From the NCBI GenBank assembly GCA_035649235.1, contig DASRJX010000198.1, positions 1 through 5,374 of the forward strand: 5,374 nt of DNA. Reading direction: 5' to 3'. Below, piece after piece: positions 1 through 5,197 of the stretch. Positions within the stretch are counted from its first letter, which is position 1, and each line of letters starts with the position of its first letter. Source of the stretch: DASRJX01 sp035649235 (lineage in GTDB: Bacteria > Acidobacteriota > Polarisedimenticolia > Gp22-AA2). The translations under genes were made by a program, and so were the position numbers. The notes under the pieces were generated by a model. The model had not been told where the DNA came from. It saw nothing but the letters and a program-made list of their open reading frames with translations, and did no database searches.

Positions 1-1826
1 CGCGCACCTCCGCCCTGCGGCGCAGCCAGGAGCGGTACGAGCTCGCCGCCCGCGGGGCCAACGACGGTCTCTGGGACTGGGACCTCGCGACCGACCGCGT
101 GTACTTCTCCCCCCGGTGGAAGGAGGCCCTCGGCCTCGACGAGGCCGGCGTGGAGGACGCCCCGGGGGCGTGGCTCGATCGCGTCCATCCCGAGGATCGC
201 ACCGCCCTCGAAACGCGGATCAGGACCCATCTCACGGGGGGGACCGCGCACCTCGTCGCCGAGTACCGCATCCGGCACGCCGACGGGTTGTATCGCTGGA
301 TGCTGTCGCGGGGGATCGCGGTGCGCGACGAGGGCACGGGGAAGGCGCATCGCCTGGCGGGCTCCCAGACCGACATCGACGAGCGGAAGAGGATGGAGGA
401 GCAGCTGATGCACCTGGCCCTCCACGATCCTCTGACCGAGCTTCCGAACCGCACTCTGTTCCTCGATCGCCTGACTCAGTCCTTCCTCAGGGCCCGCAGG
501 CGCCGCCGGAACGAGAGCCTGGCGATCATCTTCGTCGATCTCGACCGGTTCAAGAACATCAACGACAGCCTGGGTCACGCGATCGGCGACCGGGTTCTGA
601 AGGAGGCCGCTGACCGCCTCCGGGCCAGCCTGGAGAGCGCCACCCGCCGGACCGGGCAGGGGTCCGGCGAGGAAGATGTGGAGGAGCGCCGGGGCGTGAC
701 CTGGACGCTGGCGCGGATGGGTGGGGACGAGTTCACCGTCCTCCTGGAGGACGTCCGGTCGCTCCGGGACGCGACGCAGGTGGTCCGCGCGCTGGAGGAA
801 GGCTTCCGTCAGTCGATGCAGGTGGAGGGGCGCGACCTGTACGTGACGCTGAGCACGGGCGTCGTCCTGGGCCCGGGCGACTACGGCCGCCCCGAGGACC
901 TGCTGCGGGACGCCGACACGGCGATGTACCGGGCCAAGGCTGCGGGACGGGCGCGCTGCGAGATCTTCGACGAGAGGATGCTGGCGCGGGTTCAGGAGCA
1001 GCTGCGGCTCGAGACCGATCTGCACCAGGCCGTGGAGCGCGAGGAGTTCCACGTCGTCTACCAGCCGGTCTTCGAGCTCGCGAGCGAGAGGCTGAGGGGA
1101 TTCGAGGCCCTGCTGCGCTGGCGCCATCCGGAGCGTGGAGAGATCCCTCCGGCCAGGTTCATCCCCCTGGCGGAGGAGACCGGCCTGATCGTGCCACTGG
1201 GGCGCCTCATCTTCACCGAGGCCTGCCGCCAGCTCCGGCACTGGCACGATCTCGACCCCTCGTTCCAGGGTCTGACGCTGGCGACGAACCTGTCGCTCCG
1301 GCAGATTCACATCCCGGGCCTGCAGGAGGAGATCGCGGCGCTGGTGGAGGAGGCCGGCCTCGATCCGGAGCTCCTCTACTTCGAGATCACCGAGAACACT
1401 CTCATCGAGCATCCCCAGGCGGTGACCAAGGAGCTCCTGCGCCTGAAGAGGCGGGGTTTCAAAGTGGCGATCGACGACTTCGGGACGGGCTATTCGTCGC
1501 TCGCCGCGCTGCAGAGCCTGCCCATCGACCTCCTGAAGATCGATCAGTGCTTCGTCGCGGGGATGGTGGAGTCGGAGAAGGCGCGCCAGATCGTTGCCAC
1601 GATCATCGCGCTGGCCCGCGCGCTCGGCCACGAGGTCATCGCCGAAGGGATCGAGACCGAGGCGCAGCTGAGGGAGCTGCGCCGGCTCCGCTGCTCCCTG
1701 GGGCAGGGCTTCTACTTCTCCCGTCCGCTCGAAGGCGACGCCGTGGAAACCGAGGTGCTGGCCCGCTTCCAGCCCTGGCTGCAGGGACGGGGCAGGCGGG
1801 AAGCCGGCGGCGCACGCGGGCGCTGA
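1..1826 (+). CDS. PAS-GGDEF-EAL c-di-GMP signalling protein, 5' end outside the window
   Basis: This is a bifunctional cyclic-di-GMP enzyme candidate: GGDEF domains make c-di-GMP from two GTP and EAL domains hydrolyse it to pGpG. The frame is open to the left edge. A GTG at 99 is not the start, because the codons before it read as the beginning of a PAS domain (ERYELAARGANDGLWDWDL, nt 30-86). In order come a PAS_3-like fold with its PAC end (about nt 30-375), an ERKRMEEQL linker helix, GGDEF (about 411-975) and EAL (about 1005-1770). The GGDEF signature is intact at 720-734, as is the upstream LDRFKNINDSLGH metal and substrate region. The EAL signature is EALLRW (1104-1121). Asn 1287, the ITEN glutamate (1392), DDFGTG (1473-1490), Lys 1536, AEGIE (1641-1655) and GQG (1701-1709) are also present, so both domains look catalytically competent. 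An RxxD inhibitory site is not in its usual place, where about 20 extra residues lie (639-704). The sensor region further upstream is unseen. The family is certain; net activity cannot be read from sequence. Confidence 0.95.
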   Translation, partial: RTSALRRSQERYELAARGANDGLWDWDLATDRVYFSPRWKEALGLDEAGVEDAPGAWLDRVHPEDRTALETRIRTHLTGGTAHLVAEYRIRHADGLYRWMLSRGIAVRDEGTGKAHRLAGSQTDIDERKRMEEQLMHLALHDPLTELPNRTLFLDRLTQSFLRARRRRRNESLAIIFVDLDRFKNINDSLGHAIGDRVLKEAADRLRASLESATRRTGQGSGEEDVEERRGVTWTLARMGGDEFTVLLEDVRSLRDATQVVRALEEGFRQSMQVEGRDLYVTLSTGVVLGPGDYGRPEDLLRDADTAMYRAKAAGRARCEIFDERMLARVQEQLRLETDLHQAVEREEFHVVYQPVFELASERLRGFEALLRWRHPERGEIPPARFIPLAEETGLIVPLGRLIFTEACRQLRHWHDLDPSFQGLTLATNLSLRQIHIPGLQEEIAALVEEAGLDPELLYFEITENTLIEHPQAVTKELLRLKRRGFKVAIDDFGTGYSSLAALQSLPIDLLKIDQCFVAGMVESEKARQIVATIIALARALGHEVIAEGIETEAQLRELRRLRCSLGQGFYFSRPLEGDAVETEVLARFQPWLQGRGRREAGGARGR

Positions 1827-1844
1827 GTCCGGCCCCTCGCGCCG

Positions 1845-2480
1845 TCAGCCCTCGTCCGCGGTCCCCTGGAAGCGATCGTCCTCCTCGGCGAACAGGACGT
1901 TGAAGGAAGTCAGGGAGCCATAGCACCCGGTGATGTAGCCCTGCATCCTGACCTTGAGATCCTCAGGAACGTTCAGCGAGTTGATCTGCTGCTCGAGCAC
2001 GCGCAGCCGGTTTCTCAGCATGACGACCTTGTGGAAGAAGGTCTCGATCGGCCAGGACTTCTCCTTCAGCTCGCGCCGGCCGGGGCGCAGCACCATCTCG
2101 CCGCCGCGCCATTTCTCGGCGATCGGCACGGGGGTGAGCCCCGTCTCCTCGCGGATGATCCGGCGCAGCATCAGCTCCAGATCGGGCGCATGGCTTTCGG
2201 TTGGATCGACGTGTGACACGGGGTCCCTCCGTTCCCGCTCCGCGACCAAGGCGGCCGGCGGATCCGCCGGGCGCTCGGGCCGCGTTCGCAGCGCCGCGGG
2301 TTCAGCGCCCTCGCCGCCCCGGTAATTGTGCTGGCTGCCGCAATACCCGCAGATCACCCGCAGCGCCCGCCCGGACTGATCCGCGACGATCACGCTGTGC
2401 TGGCGGGTCGTCTTGCAGACCCGGCACGTATCCGACAGCGAATCCCCAGCCCGCAAGGGGCGCGGGGCGTCCTTGCTCAT
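1845..2480 (-). CDS. Zinc-ribbon protein of unknown function, 211 aa
   Basis: I do not recognise a named function. The N-terminus has two knuckles, CRVC (C19, C22) and CGYC (C44, C47), about 21 residues apart, which should bind one Zn ion as a zinc ribbon. The strand between them (SVIVADQSGRALRVIC) fits a small beta hairpin. Residues about 55-100 are Pro/Arg/Glu-rich and probably disordered. The C-terminal half (about 105-205) is compact: EKWRGGEMVLRP, ELKEKSWPIETFFHKVV, then a charged helix MLRNRLRVLEQQINSL of coiled-coil character, then YITGCYGSLTSFNVLF. Its density of aromatic and Gly residues suggests a conserved domain. There is no signal peptide or membrane segment, so it is probably cytoplasmic. 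The ATG at 2478-2480 is preferred over the adjacent GTG at 2481-2483 because GAGGAG (2488-2493) lies 7 nt before the ATG. It converges with the GGDEF-EAL gene and diverges from the membrane-protein gene. Nucleic-acid or protein binding through the ribbon is inference only. Confidence 0.85.
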   Translation of the reverse strand: MSKDAPRPLRAGDSLSDTCRVCKTTRQHSVIVADQSGRALRVICGYCGSQHNYRGGEGAEPAALRTRPERPADPPAALVAERERRDPVSHVDPTESHAPDLELMLRRIIREETGLTPVPIAEKWRGGEMVLRPGRRELKEKSWPIETFFHKVVMLRNRLRVLEQQINSLNVPEDLKVRMQGYITGCYGSLTSFNVLFAEEDDRFQGTADEG

Positions 2481-2487
2481 CACGGTG

Positions 2488-2493
2488 CTCCTC
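2488..2493 (-). promoter_or_regulatory. Shine-Dalgarno deciding the zinc-ribbon gene start
   Basis: On the minus strand this reads GAGGAG, 7 nt before the ATG at 2480 but only 4 nt before the in-frame GTG at 2483. The spacing favours ATG. No convincing -35/-10 pair was found for this gene in the spacer. Confidence 0.6.
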
Positions 2494-2514
2494 GCAGCCG
2501 ACGCATCTTGGCAG

Positions 2515-2553
2515 AATTCGCGCCCATCCGCCAGCGGCGGACCGTCGCGAATT
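2515..2553. repeat. Nested inverted repeat in a divergent promoter region
   Basis: The outer arms are AATTCGCG (2515-2522) and CGCGAATT (2546-2553), exact reverse complements. Inside them is a second perfect palindrome, TCCGCC (2527-2532), AGC, GGCGGA (2536-2541). The arms share a centre at about 2534, separated by short mismatched 4 nt stretches. A further GGC/GCC pairing (2510-2512 with 2555-2557) is possible across a small bulge. It sits almost midway between two divergent start codons (2480 and 2588), which fits an operator for a dimeric regulator of one or both genes, or an RNA hairpin in a 5' leader. The symmetry is seen directly; the role is inferred. Confidence 0.6.
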
Positions 2554-2564
2554 GGCCGCCATGC

Positions 2565-2570
2565 TACGAT
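2565..2570 (+). promoter_or_regulatory. Possible -10 element TACGAT before the GlsB/YeaQ-type gene
   Basis: TACGAT matches four of six positions of TATAAT. No good -35 hexamer lies 16-18 bp upstream, and the resulting leader would be only about 10 nt, starting at the Shine-Dalgarno sequence GGAGGG (2578-2583). This is a weak candidate. Confidence 0.2.
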
Positions 2571-2587
2571 GCCCGACGGAGGGAGCG

Positions 2588-2836
2588 ATGCATCTGATCG
2601 TCGCGCTGATCCTGGGTGGGTTCGTGGGGTGGCTGGCGAGCCTCTTCATGAAGACCAACTCGCAGATGGGGGTCATCGCCAATGTCGTGGTCGGCATCGC
2701 CGGCTCCGCTCTCGGACAATGGCTGGCCTCGGAGATCGGGCTGGCCGCCTACCGTCCCCTCGCCAGCTTCATCATCTCGATCCTCGGCGCCATGGTGCTG
2801 ATCCTCATCCTGAAGGGGCTCCGCTTCCTGAAGTGA
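2588..2836 (+). CDS. GlsB/YeaQ/YmgE-family (transglycosylase-associated) small membrane protein
   Basis: This 82-residue inner-membrane protein belongs to the Transgly_assoc family (PF04226), named for an old association with a transglycosylase and often linked to envelope or general stress. Its biochemical role is not established, and no enzymatic residues are evident. Three hydrophobic segments are visible: about residues 2-21 (LIVALILGGFVGWLASLF), 27-50 (MGVIANVVVGIAGSALGQWL, the family's Gly-rich signature) and 57-78 (ASFIISILGAMVLILILKG). It ends in a basic GLRFLK tail. The length is normal for the family (about 80-90 aa). The ATG has a strong Shine-Dalgarno, GGAGGG at 2578-2583, about 5 nt upstream. 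The frame is open further upstream, but no start there fits the family length. The YaiI-type gene starts 15 bp after its stop, so co-transcription is likely. Confidence 0.93.
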   Translation: MHLIVALILGGFVGWLASLFMKTNSQMGVIANVVVGIAGSALGQWLASEIGLAAYRPLASFIISILGAMVLILILKGLRFLK

Positions 2837-2851
2837 AGGGCGATTGGCACA

Positions 2852-3310
2852 ATGCTCGCGATCCTCGTCGACGCGGACGGCTGCCCGGTGAAGGAGGAGA
2901 TCTATCGCGTGGCGCGGCGGCACGGACTCGGCGCGACCGTGGTCGCCAACTCGCGCATCCGGATCCCCGAGGAGGACCGGTTCAGCCTGGTCGTCGTGGG
3001 CGATCGCTTCGACGCCGCCGACGACTGGATCGCCGAGCATGCCGAGCGGGACGACATCGTGATCACGTCCGACATCCCGCTCGCCTCGCGCTGCCTGCGG
3101 AAGGGAGCCGTCGTCCTCGATCAGAGGGGCGGGGCGTTCACCGAGGAGAACATCGGCTCGGCTCTCGCAAACCGAGAGCTGCTGTCCCACCTTCGCGATC
3201 TCGGGACCCTGACCGGAGGTCCGGCGCCGTTCAGCGCGCGCGATCGCTCGCGATTCCTCCATCGTCTCGACGAGGCGATCCGAGCGGTCCACCGGAGGAA
3301 CCCGTCATAG
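2852..3310 (+). CDS. yaiI: YaiI/YqxD family (DUF188, UPF0178) PIN-like protein
   Basis: This 152-residue soluble protein covers the full usual length of the YaiI/YqxD family (PF02639). The family has a PIN-like fold and is suspected to act as a nuclease; I know of no established substrate. Diagnostic motifs occur in order: LVDADGCPVKEEIYRVA at residues 5-21 (the DAD acidic and CPVK signature), VVANSRIRIP, VVGDRFDAADDWIAEH, then DDIVITSDIPLASRCL with its conserved acidic residues. KGAVVLDQRGGAFTEENI and LTGGPAPFSARDRSRFL near the C-terminus complete the family pattern. No key residue appears to be missing. The start fits the family, which begins with Met, a few hydrophobic residues and VDAD. 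The Shine-Dalgarno is weak (AAGGG at 2836-2840, about 11 nt before ATG, overlapping the previous gene's stop), so translational coupling with the upstream membrane-protein gene is plausible. The symbol denotes family membership, not proven orthology. Confidence 0.95.
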   Translation: MLAILVDADGCPVKEEIYRVARRHGLGATVVANSRIRIPEEDRFSLVVVGDRFDAADDWIAEHAERDDIVITSDIPLASRCLRKGAVVLDQRGGAFTEENIGSALANRELLSHLRDLGTLTGGPAPFSARDRSRFLHRLDEAIRAVHRRNPS

Positions 3311-3439
3311 GGCGTCGGCAAGGCGGAGCTGCGCGGCACCTCCTGGAGCGTGCGGGCGCGCACGGTGGGAGACGGCCTCGACGACATCGTCGCGCTCGAC
3401 GACTTCCTTGCGAACGTCGGGTTCACCGTCAGCAACGCA
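3311..3439 (+). pseudogene. Possible gene remnant, coding-like reading after the YaiI stop (NfeD-like pattern, tentative)
   Basis: Immediately after the TAG at 3308-3310 the same frame stays open for over 300 nt. For its first 43 codons all but three third positions are G or C, as in real genes here. The reading starts GVGKAELRGTSWSVRA and continues GDGLDDIVALDDF. The GK-x4-G-x2-WS spacing and following valine/aspartate run resemble, from memory, the C-terminal OB-fold segment of NfeD-type membrane proteins. The second half does not align well, and no start codon with a Shine-Dalgarno is visible. It could be a decayed fragment or chance bias. Past about 3440 the composition stops looking coding. 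Nothing else was recognised in the 3311-3543 spacer except the hairpin noted below. Confidence 0.25.
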
Positions 3440-3464
3440 TTGTCCAGTCCGCGAATCGCTCGCC

Positions 3465-3482
3465 GCCGCGGCGCCCCGCGGC
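3465..3482. terminator. GC hairpin between convergent genes, possible factor-assisted terminator
   Basis: GCCGCGG (3465-3471) and CCGCGGC (3476-3482) form a perfect 7 bp stem around a 4 nt CGCC loop. It lies between the ends of the YaiI-type gene (+) and the secreted-protein gene (-). No T-run follows on either strand, so it is not a classical intrinsic terminator. It may only reflect GC-rich sequence. Confidence 0.25.
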
Positions 3483-3543
3483 TGATCGGCCGGCTCGCCG
3501 GGGTCCTCGCCACGGGCGCTCGCGGCAGCGGCGACCGCGTCGT

Positions 3544-4638
3544 TCAGTGGACCGGCAGCAGCGCGCAGCGCGGGTCGAAGTTGCAGCCCGTGAGCACGGT
3601 CGCTTTCCCGCCGTTCAGGTTCGTCTCGAGGATCAACCCGATCCCCCTGGCGTAGTACTTCCGCTCGACGATGCCCGGCTCGAGCTGCGAGGTGTTTCGG
3701 GTGACGACGCAGTCGCCGGCCGAACAGAAGAGGTCGGCCAGCGCGCGCGGGACATCCCTGTCGAAGTCGCGGTCGTTCCCGTATTTGTAGATCGTGGACA
3801 GGATCAGGCTCAGGTCCTCGGCGTTGCCGAGGGAGAACTCCTCGTAGTAGGCGTCGCCCTTCTTCGGGGAGGCCAGGAAGATGATGCCCCCCGCGTCATG
3901 GTCACGGTCGGCCTTGAACGAGCCGTCGGTGCTGACGACCTCGGGCAGGCTCGGAACGTCGCCGTCGAAGCTCTCGAGCTCGCCAGTCTCCTCGCCGAAG
4001 TACCAGACGGTCCCGTTGACCGCCTGGCAGAACCAGTCGTTCGTGTCCTCGGTGAGGTCGCCAAGGGTGAACACCTGATCCAGGGCGACAATGCACCTGA
4101 TCTCGTCGATCAGCTTCGTGTGGTCCAGCATCTTCACGACGTTGAACTCGTCGCCGCTCGTGTACTCCCACTGGCTGCCGATCGTCAGCGGGAAATACGG
4201 GTTGGGGTGCGACAGGTGGGTGTAGTCGGACTCGAACATCGCGGGCTCGAGGTCGGGGTCGTAGCGCTGTTCGCCGAGCAGCCGGCAGGCCTCGAGACGC
4301 GCGTCGCGCTGGCCGGCGCACAGGTCCAGGTGCGCCGTGCGCTCAGCCTCGGCGTCCTTCTGGCAGGCCATCCTCTCGTTGTTGTCCGACAGGTTGGTGC
4401 ACTTCGCGGTCTCGGTCCAGTAGTCGTCCACCCCTTCGCCGCCGCAGGCGCGGTACATGGCGTCGGCGGTCGAGGTGCAGTACGCCGTGGTGGTCGTGGC
4501 TGTCCGCGAGCCGCGGGGCGCGGCCCCGGCGGGGGTCACTCCCAACAGGACGGCCAGGGATCCCGCGCCGAGGGCTCCGAGAAGGCCTACAGGTCCCCGG
4601 GCTCCTTGGAACGACGTGGTCTTCATGCGGATGGTCAT
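3544..4638 (-). CDS. Exported cysteine-rich protein of unknown function, 364 aa
   Basis: I do not recognise a named function. A Sec signal peptide is clear: basic N-region (TIRMKTTSFQGAR), hydrophobic core VGLLGALGAGSLAVLLG, and an Ala-x-Ala site near TPAGAAP (about residue 38-40). There is no lipobox. The mature chain has twelve Cys. Six lie at 54, 65, 80, 92, 107 and 118, making three C-x(10/11)-C units in predicted helix, probably disulfide-bonded helices. A second domain starts at about 148 with YFPLTIGSQWEY and includes LTEDTNDWFCQ, NGTVWYFGEETGE, SFKADRDHDAGGIIF, ERKYYARGIGLILE and CNFDPRC. The DW-x-Q-x-NG-x-VWY-x-GE pattern recurs in uncharacterised bacterial secreted proteins as I recall them. 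The likely location is periplasm or outside. The start at 4636-4638 is chosen because AGGAG (4650-4654) precedes it by 11 nt. The in-frame ATG at 4663-4665 has no Shine-Dalgarno and would put one inside the coding region. It converges on the YaiI-type gene across 233 bp. The upstream IS relic suggests an independent promoter, which I could not locate. Confidence 0.85.
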   Translation of the reverse strand: MTIRMKTTSFQGARGPVGLLGALGAGSLAVLLGVTPAGAAPRGSRTATTTTAYCTSTADAMYRACGGEGVDDYWTETAKCTNLSDNNERMACQKDAEAERTAHLDLCAGQRDARLEACRLLGEQRYDPDLEPAMFESDYTHLSHPNPYFPLTIGSQWEYTSGDEFNVVKMLDHTKLIDEIRCIVALDQVFTLGDLTEDTNDWFCQAVNGTVWYFGEETGELESFDGDVPSLPEVVSTDGSFKADRDHDAGGIIFLASPKKGDAYYEEFSLGNAEDLSLILSTIYKYGNDRDFDRDVPRALADLFCSAGDCVVTRNTSQLEPGIVERKYYARGIGLILETNLNGGKATVLTGCNFDPRCALLPVH

Positions 4639-4814
4639 CGCTTCGCTCTCTCCTTTCTTGGACATGCGCTCGACATACGCTGGATGGGAGGCTGCCGCCC
4701 CCCGCGTCGGCGCACGTGCCGGGTTCGGGTGCTGCGGGTGAATCCTTCGTTAGGTGAGAGGGTGGGGCGGGGCTCGATCCTTCGCGGTGTCTGTGCGTCC
4801 GGACCCCGTCGCGG
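4639..4814. other. Intergenic leader of the secreted-protein gene, no gene seen
   Basis: Apart from the Shine-Dalgarno near 4650, no recognisable coding region appears in either strand. Short open frames give Arg/Pro-rich translations typical of non-coding GC-rich DNA. A TATGTC on the minus strand (about 4672-4677) is -10-like, but I found no matching -35. The transposase-like reading upstream fades out at about 4815, so the relic's edge and the gene's promoter probably both lie here. Confidence 0.4.
4650..4654 (-). promoter_or_regulatory. Shine-Dalgarno deciding the secreted-protein start
   Basis: On the minus strand this is AGGAG within AAAGGAGAGAG, 11 nt before the ATG at 4638. It favours that ATG over the upstream one at 4665 (nothing suitable precedes it) and the downstream one at 4626 (too far). 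Confidence 0.55.
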
Positions 4815-5056
4815 AGAAGAGCCCGCCCAGGATGACGACCGCCATCGGGTGCTCGACGGGCCGATAGCCGGTGAGGAGTGATAGCGGAGCTGGCGTGCGC
4901 GGAGAGCCGGATGAGGGAGACTAGGCGGCCCAGGAGCTGGTGCGGCTCGAACACGTTCTGTGTCGTGCCGTCGCGCCAGCGATGGCGCAGGTGGTCGATA
5001 AGCCGGCCAGGGCAGTCCCCTGGCGCTCGGAGCCCGAGCTGCCGGACCTCGCGCGA
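4815..5056 (-). pseudogene. Decayed C-terminal fragment of an IS91-type (Y2) transposase
   Basis: On the minus strand, nt 4910-4990 read LRHRWRDGTTQNVFEP followed by LLGRLVSLI. This matches, from memory, the block of IS91/IS801/IS1294-type rolling-circle transposases that runs L-x-x-x-WRDGTTHVVFEP, then LL-x-RL-x-x-LIP. That family then continues PR-x-HL-x-RYHGV-x-AP. Here the continuation (RARQLRYHSSPAIGPSSTRW) appears only after a frame change between 4902 and 4909, at 4842-4901, which is what a frameshifted relic looks like. Upstream, ARGPAARAPSARGLP (about 5012-5056, minus, in the frame of the second block) may be another displaced piece. The N-terminal HUH/Y2 catalytic region and zinc finger are not in the window, and the reading stops well before the family's usual C-terminus. 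It is dead and truncated at both ends. The identification rests on pattern memory and one strong block; the boundaries are approximate. Confidence 0.55.
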
Positions 5057-5067
5057 GCCGGAGCGGC

Positions 5068-5073
5068 TACAAT
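5068..5073 (+). promoter_or_regulatory. Possible -10 element TACAAT upstream of the sigma-factor gene
   Basis: TACAAT matches five of six positions of TATAAT in otherwise very GC-rich sequence. No recognisable -35 hexamer lies 16-18 bp upstream (GACCTC at 17 bp spacing). If real, the transcript would start near 5080 and have a leader of about 115 nt containing the hairpin at 5157-5178. The hexamer overlaps an in-frame ATG (5072-5074), which is the competing explanation. Confidence 0.25.
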
Positions 5074-5156
5074 GGGCTTGCCGAACAACGCCATCCTCGA
5101 TTTTGCGCGAACCCGGACCCGGCGGCATCCGTCTCTGGTAGCGTGGGCCACGGCAA

Positions 5157-5178
5157 GCCGGCTCCCCGGGGGGCCGGC
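5157..5178 (+). repeat. Strong GC hairpin in the sigma-factor leader
   Basis: GCCGGCTCC (5157-5165) pairs with GGGGCCGGC (5170-5178) around a CCGG loop: nine pairs, one of them G-U. No T-run follows. It ends 9 nt before the Shine-Dalgarno at 5188, so in RNA it would sit beside the ribosome-binding region. It might influence translation or attenuation, or just be a GC palindrome. Confidence 0.5.
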
Positions 5179-5187
5179 GTCCCGGAC

Positions 5188-5191
5188 GGAG
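5188..5191 (+). promoter_or_regulatory. Shine-Dalgarno for the sigma-factor TTG start
   Basis: GGAG lies 6 nt before the TTG at 5198-5200. A competing GGAG (5060-5063) lies 8 nt before an in-frame ATG at 5072. Confidence 0.45.
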
Positions 5192-5197
5192 CGGGCC

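Noticed and set aside
99..101. GTG as start of the GGDEF-EAL protein
   Set aside because: The codons before it continue in frame to the window edge and encode the first part of the PAS domain.
1803..1844. A possible terminator between the convergent first two genes (GCCGG...CCGGC arms)
   Set aside because: The stem is only 5 bp with a loop of about 20 nt and no T-run, mostly inside the coding end of the first gene.
2508..2513. TTGGCA as a -35 element for the plus-strand pair
   Set aside because: No -10-like hexamer lies 16-18 bp downstream, and it overlaps the edge of the inverted repeat.
2564..3292. A 242-codon minus-strand frame
   Set aside because: It is antisense to the membrane-protein and YaiI genes, both of which match known families over their full length.
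2413..4881. A very long plus-strand open frame (822 codons)
   Set aside because: It crosses the real membrane-protein and YaiI genes in another frame and runs antisense to the secreted-protein gene. Its translation is Arg/Gly/Pro-rich in the first part and matches no family. Long stop-free frames opposite real genes are expected at this GC content.
4878..5141. An 87-codon plus-strand frame between the secreted-protein and sigma genes
   Set aside because: It has no recognisable protein pattern and overlaps the transposase-like reading on the other strand.
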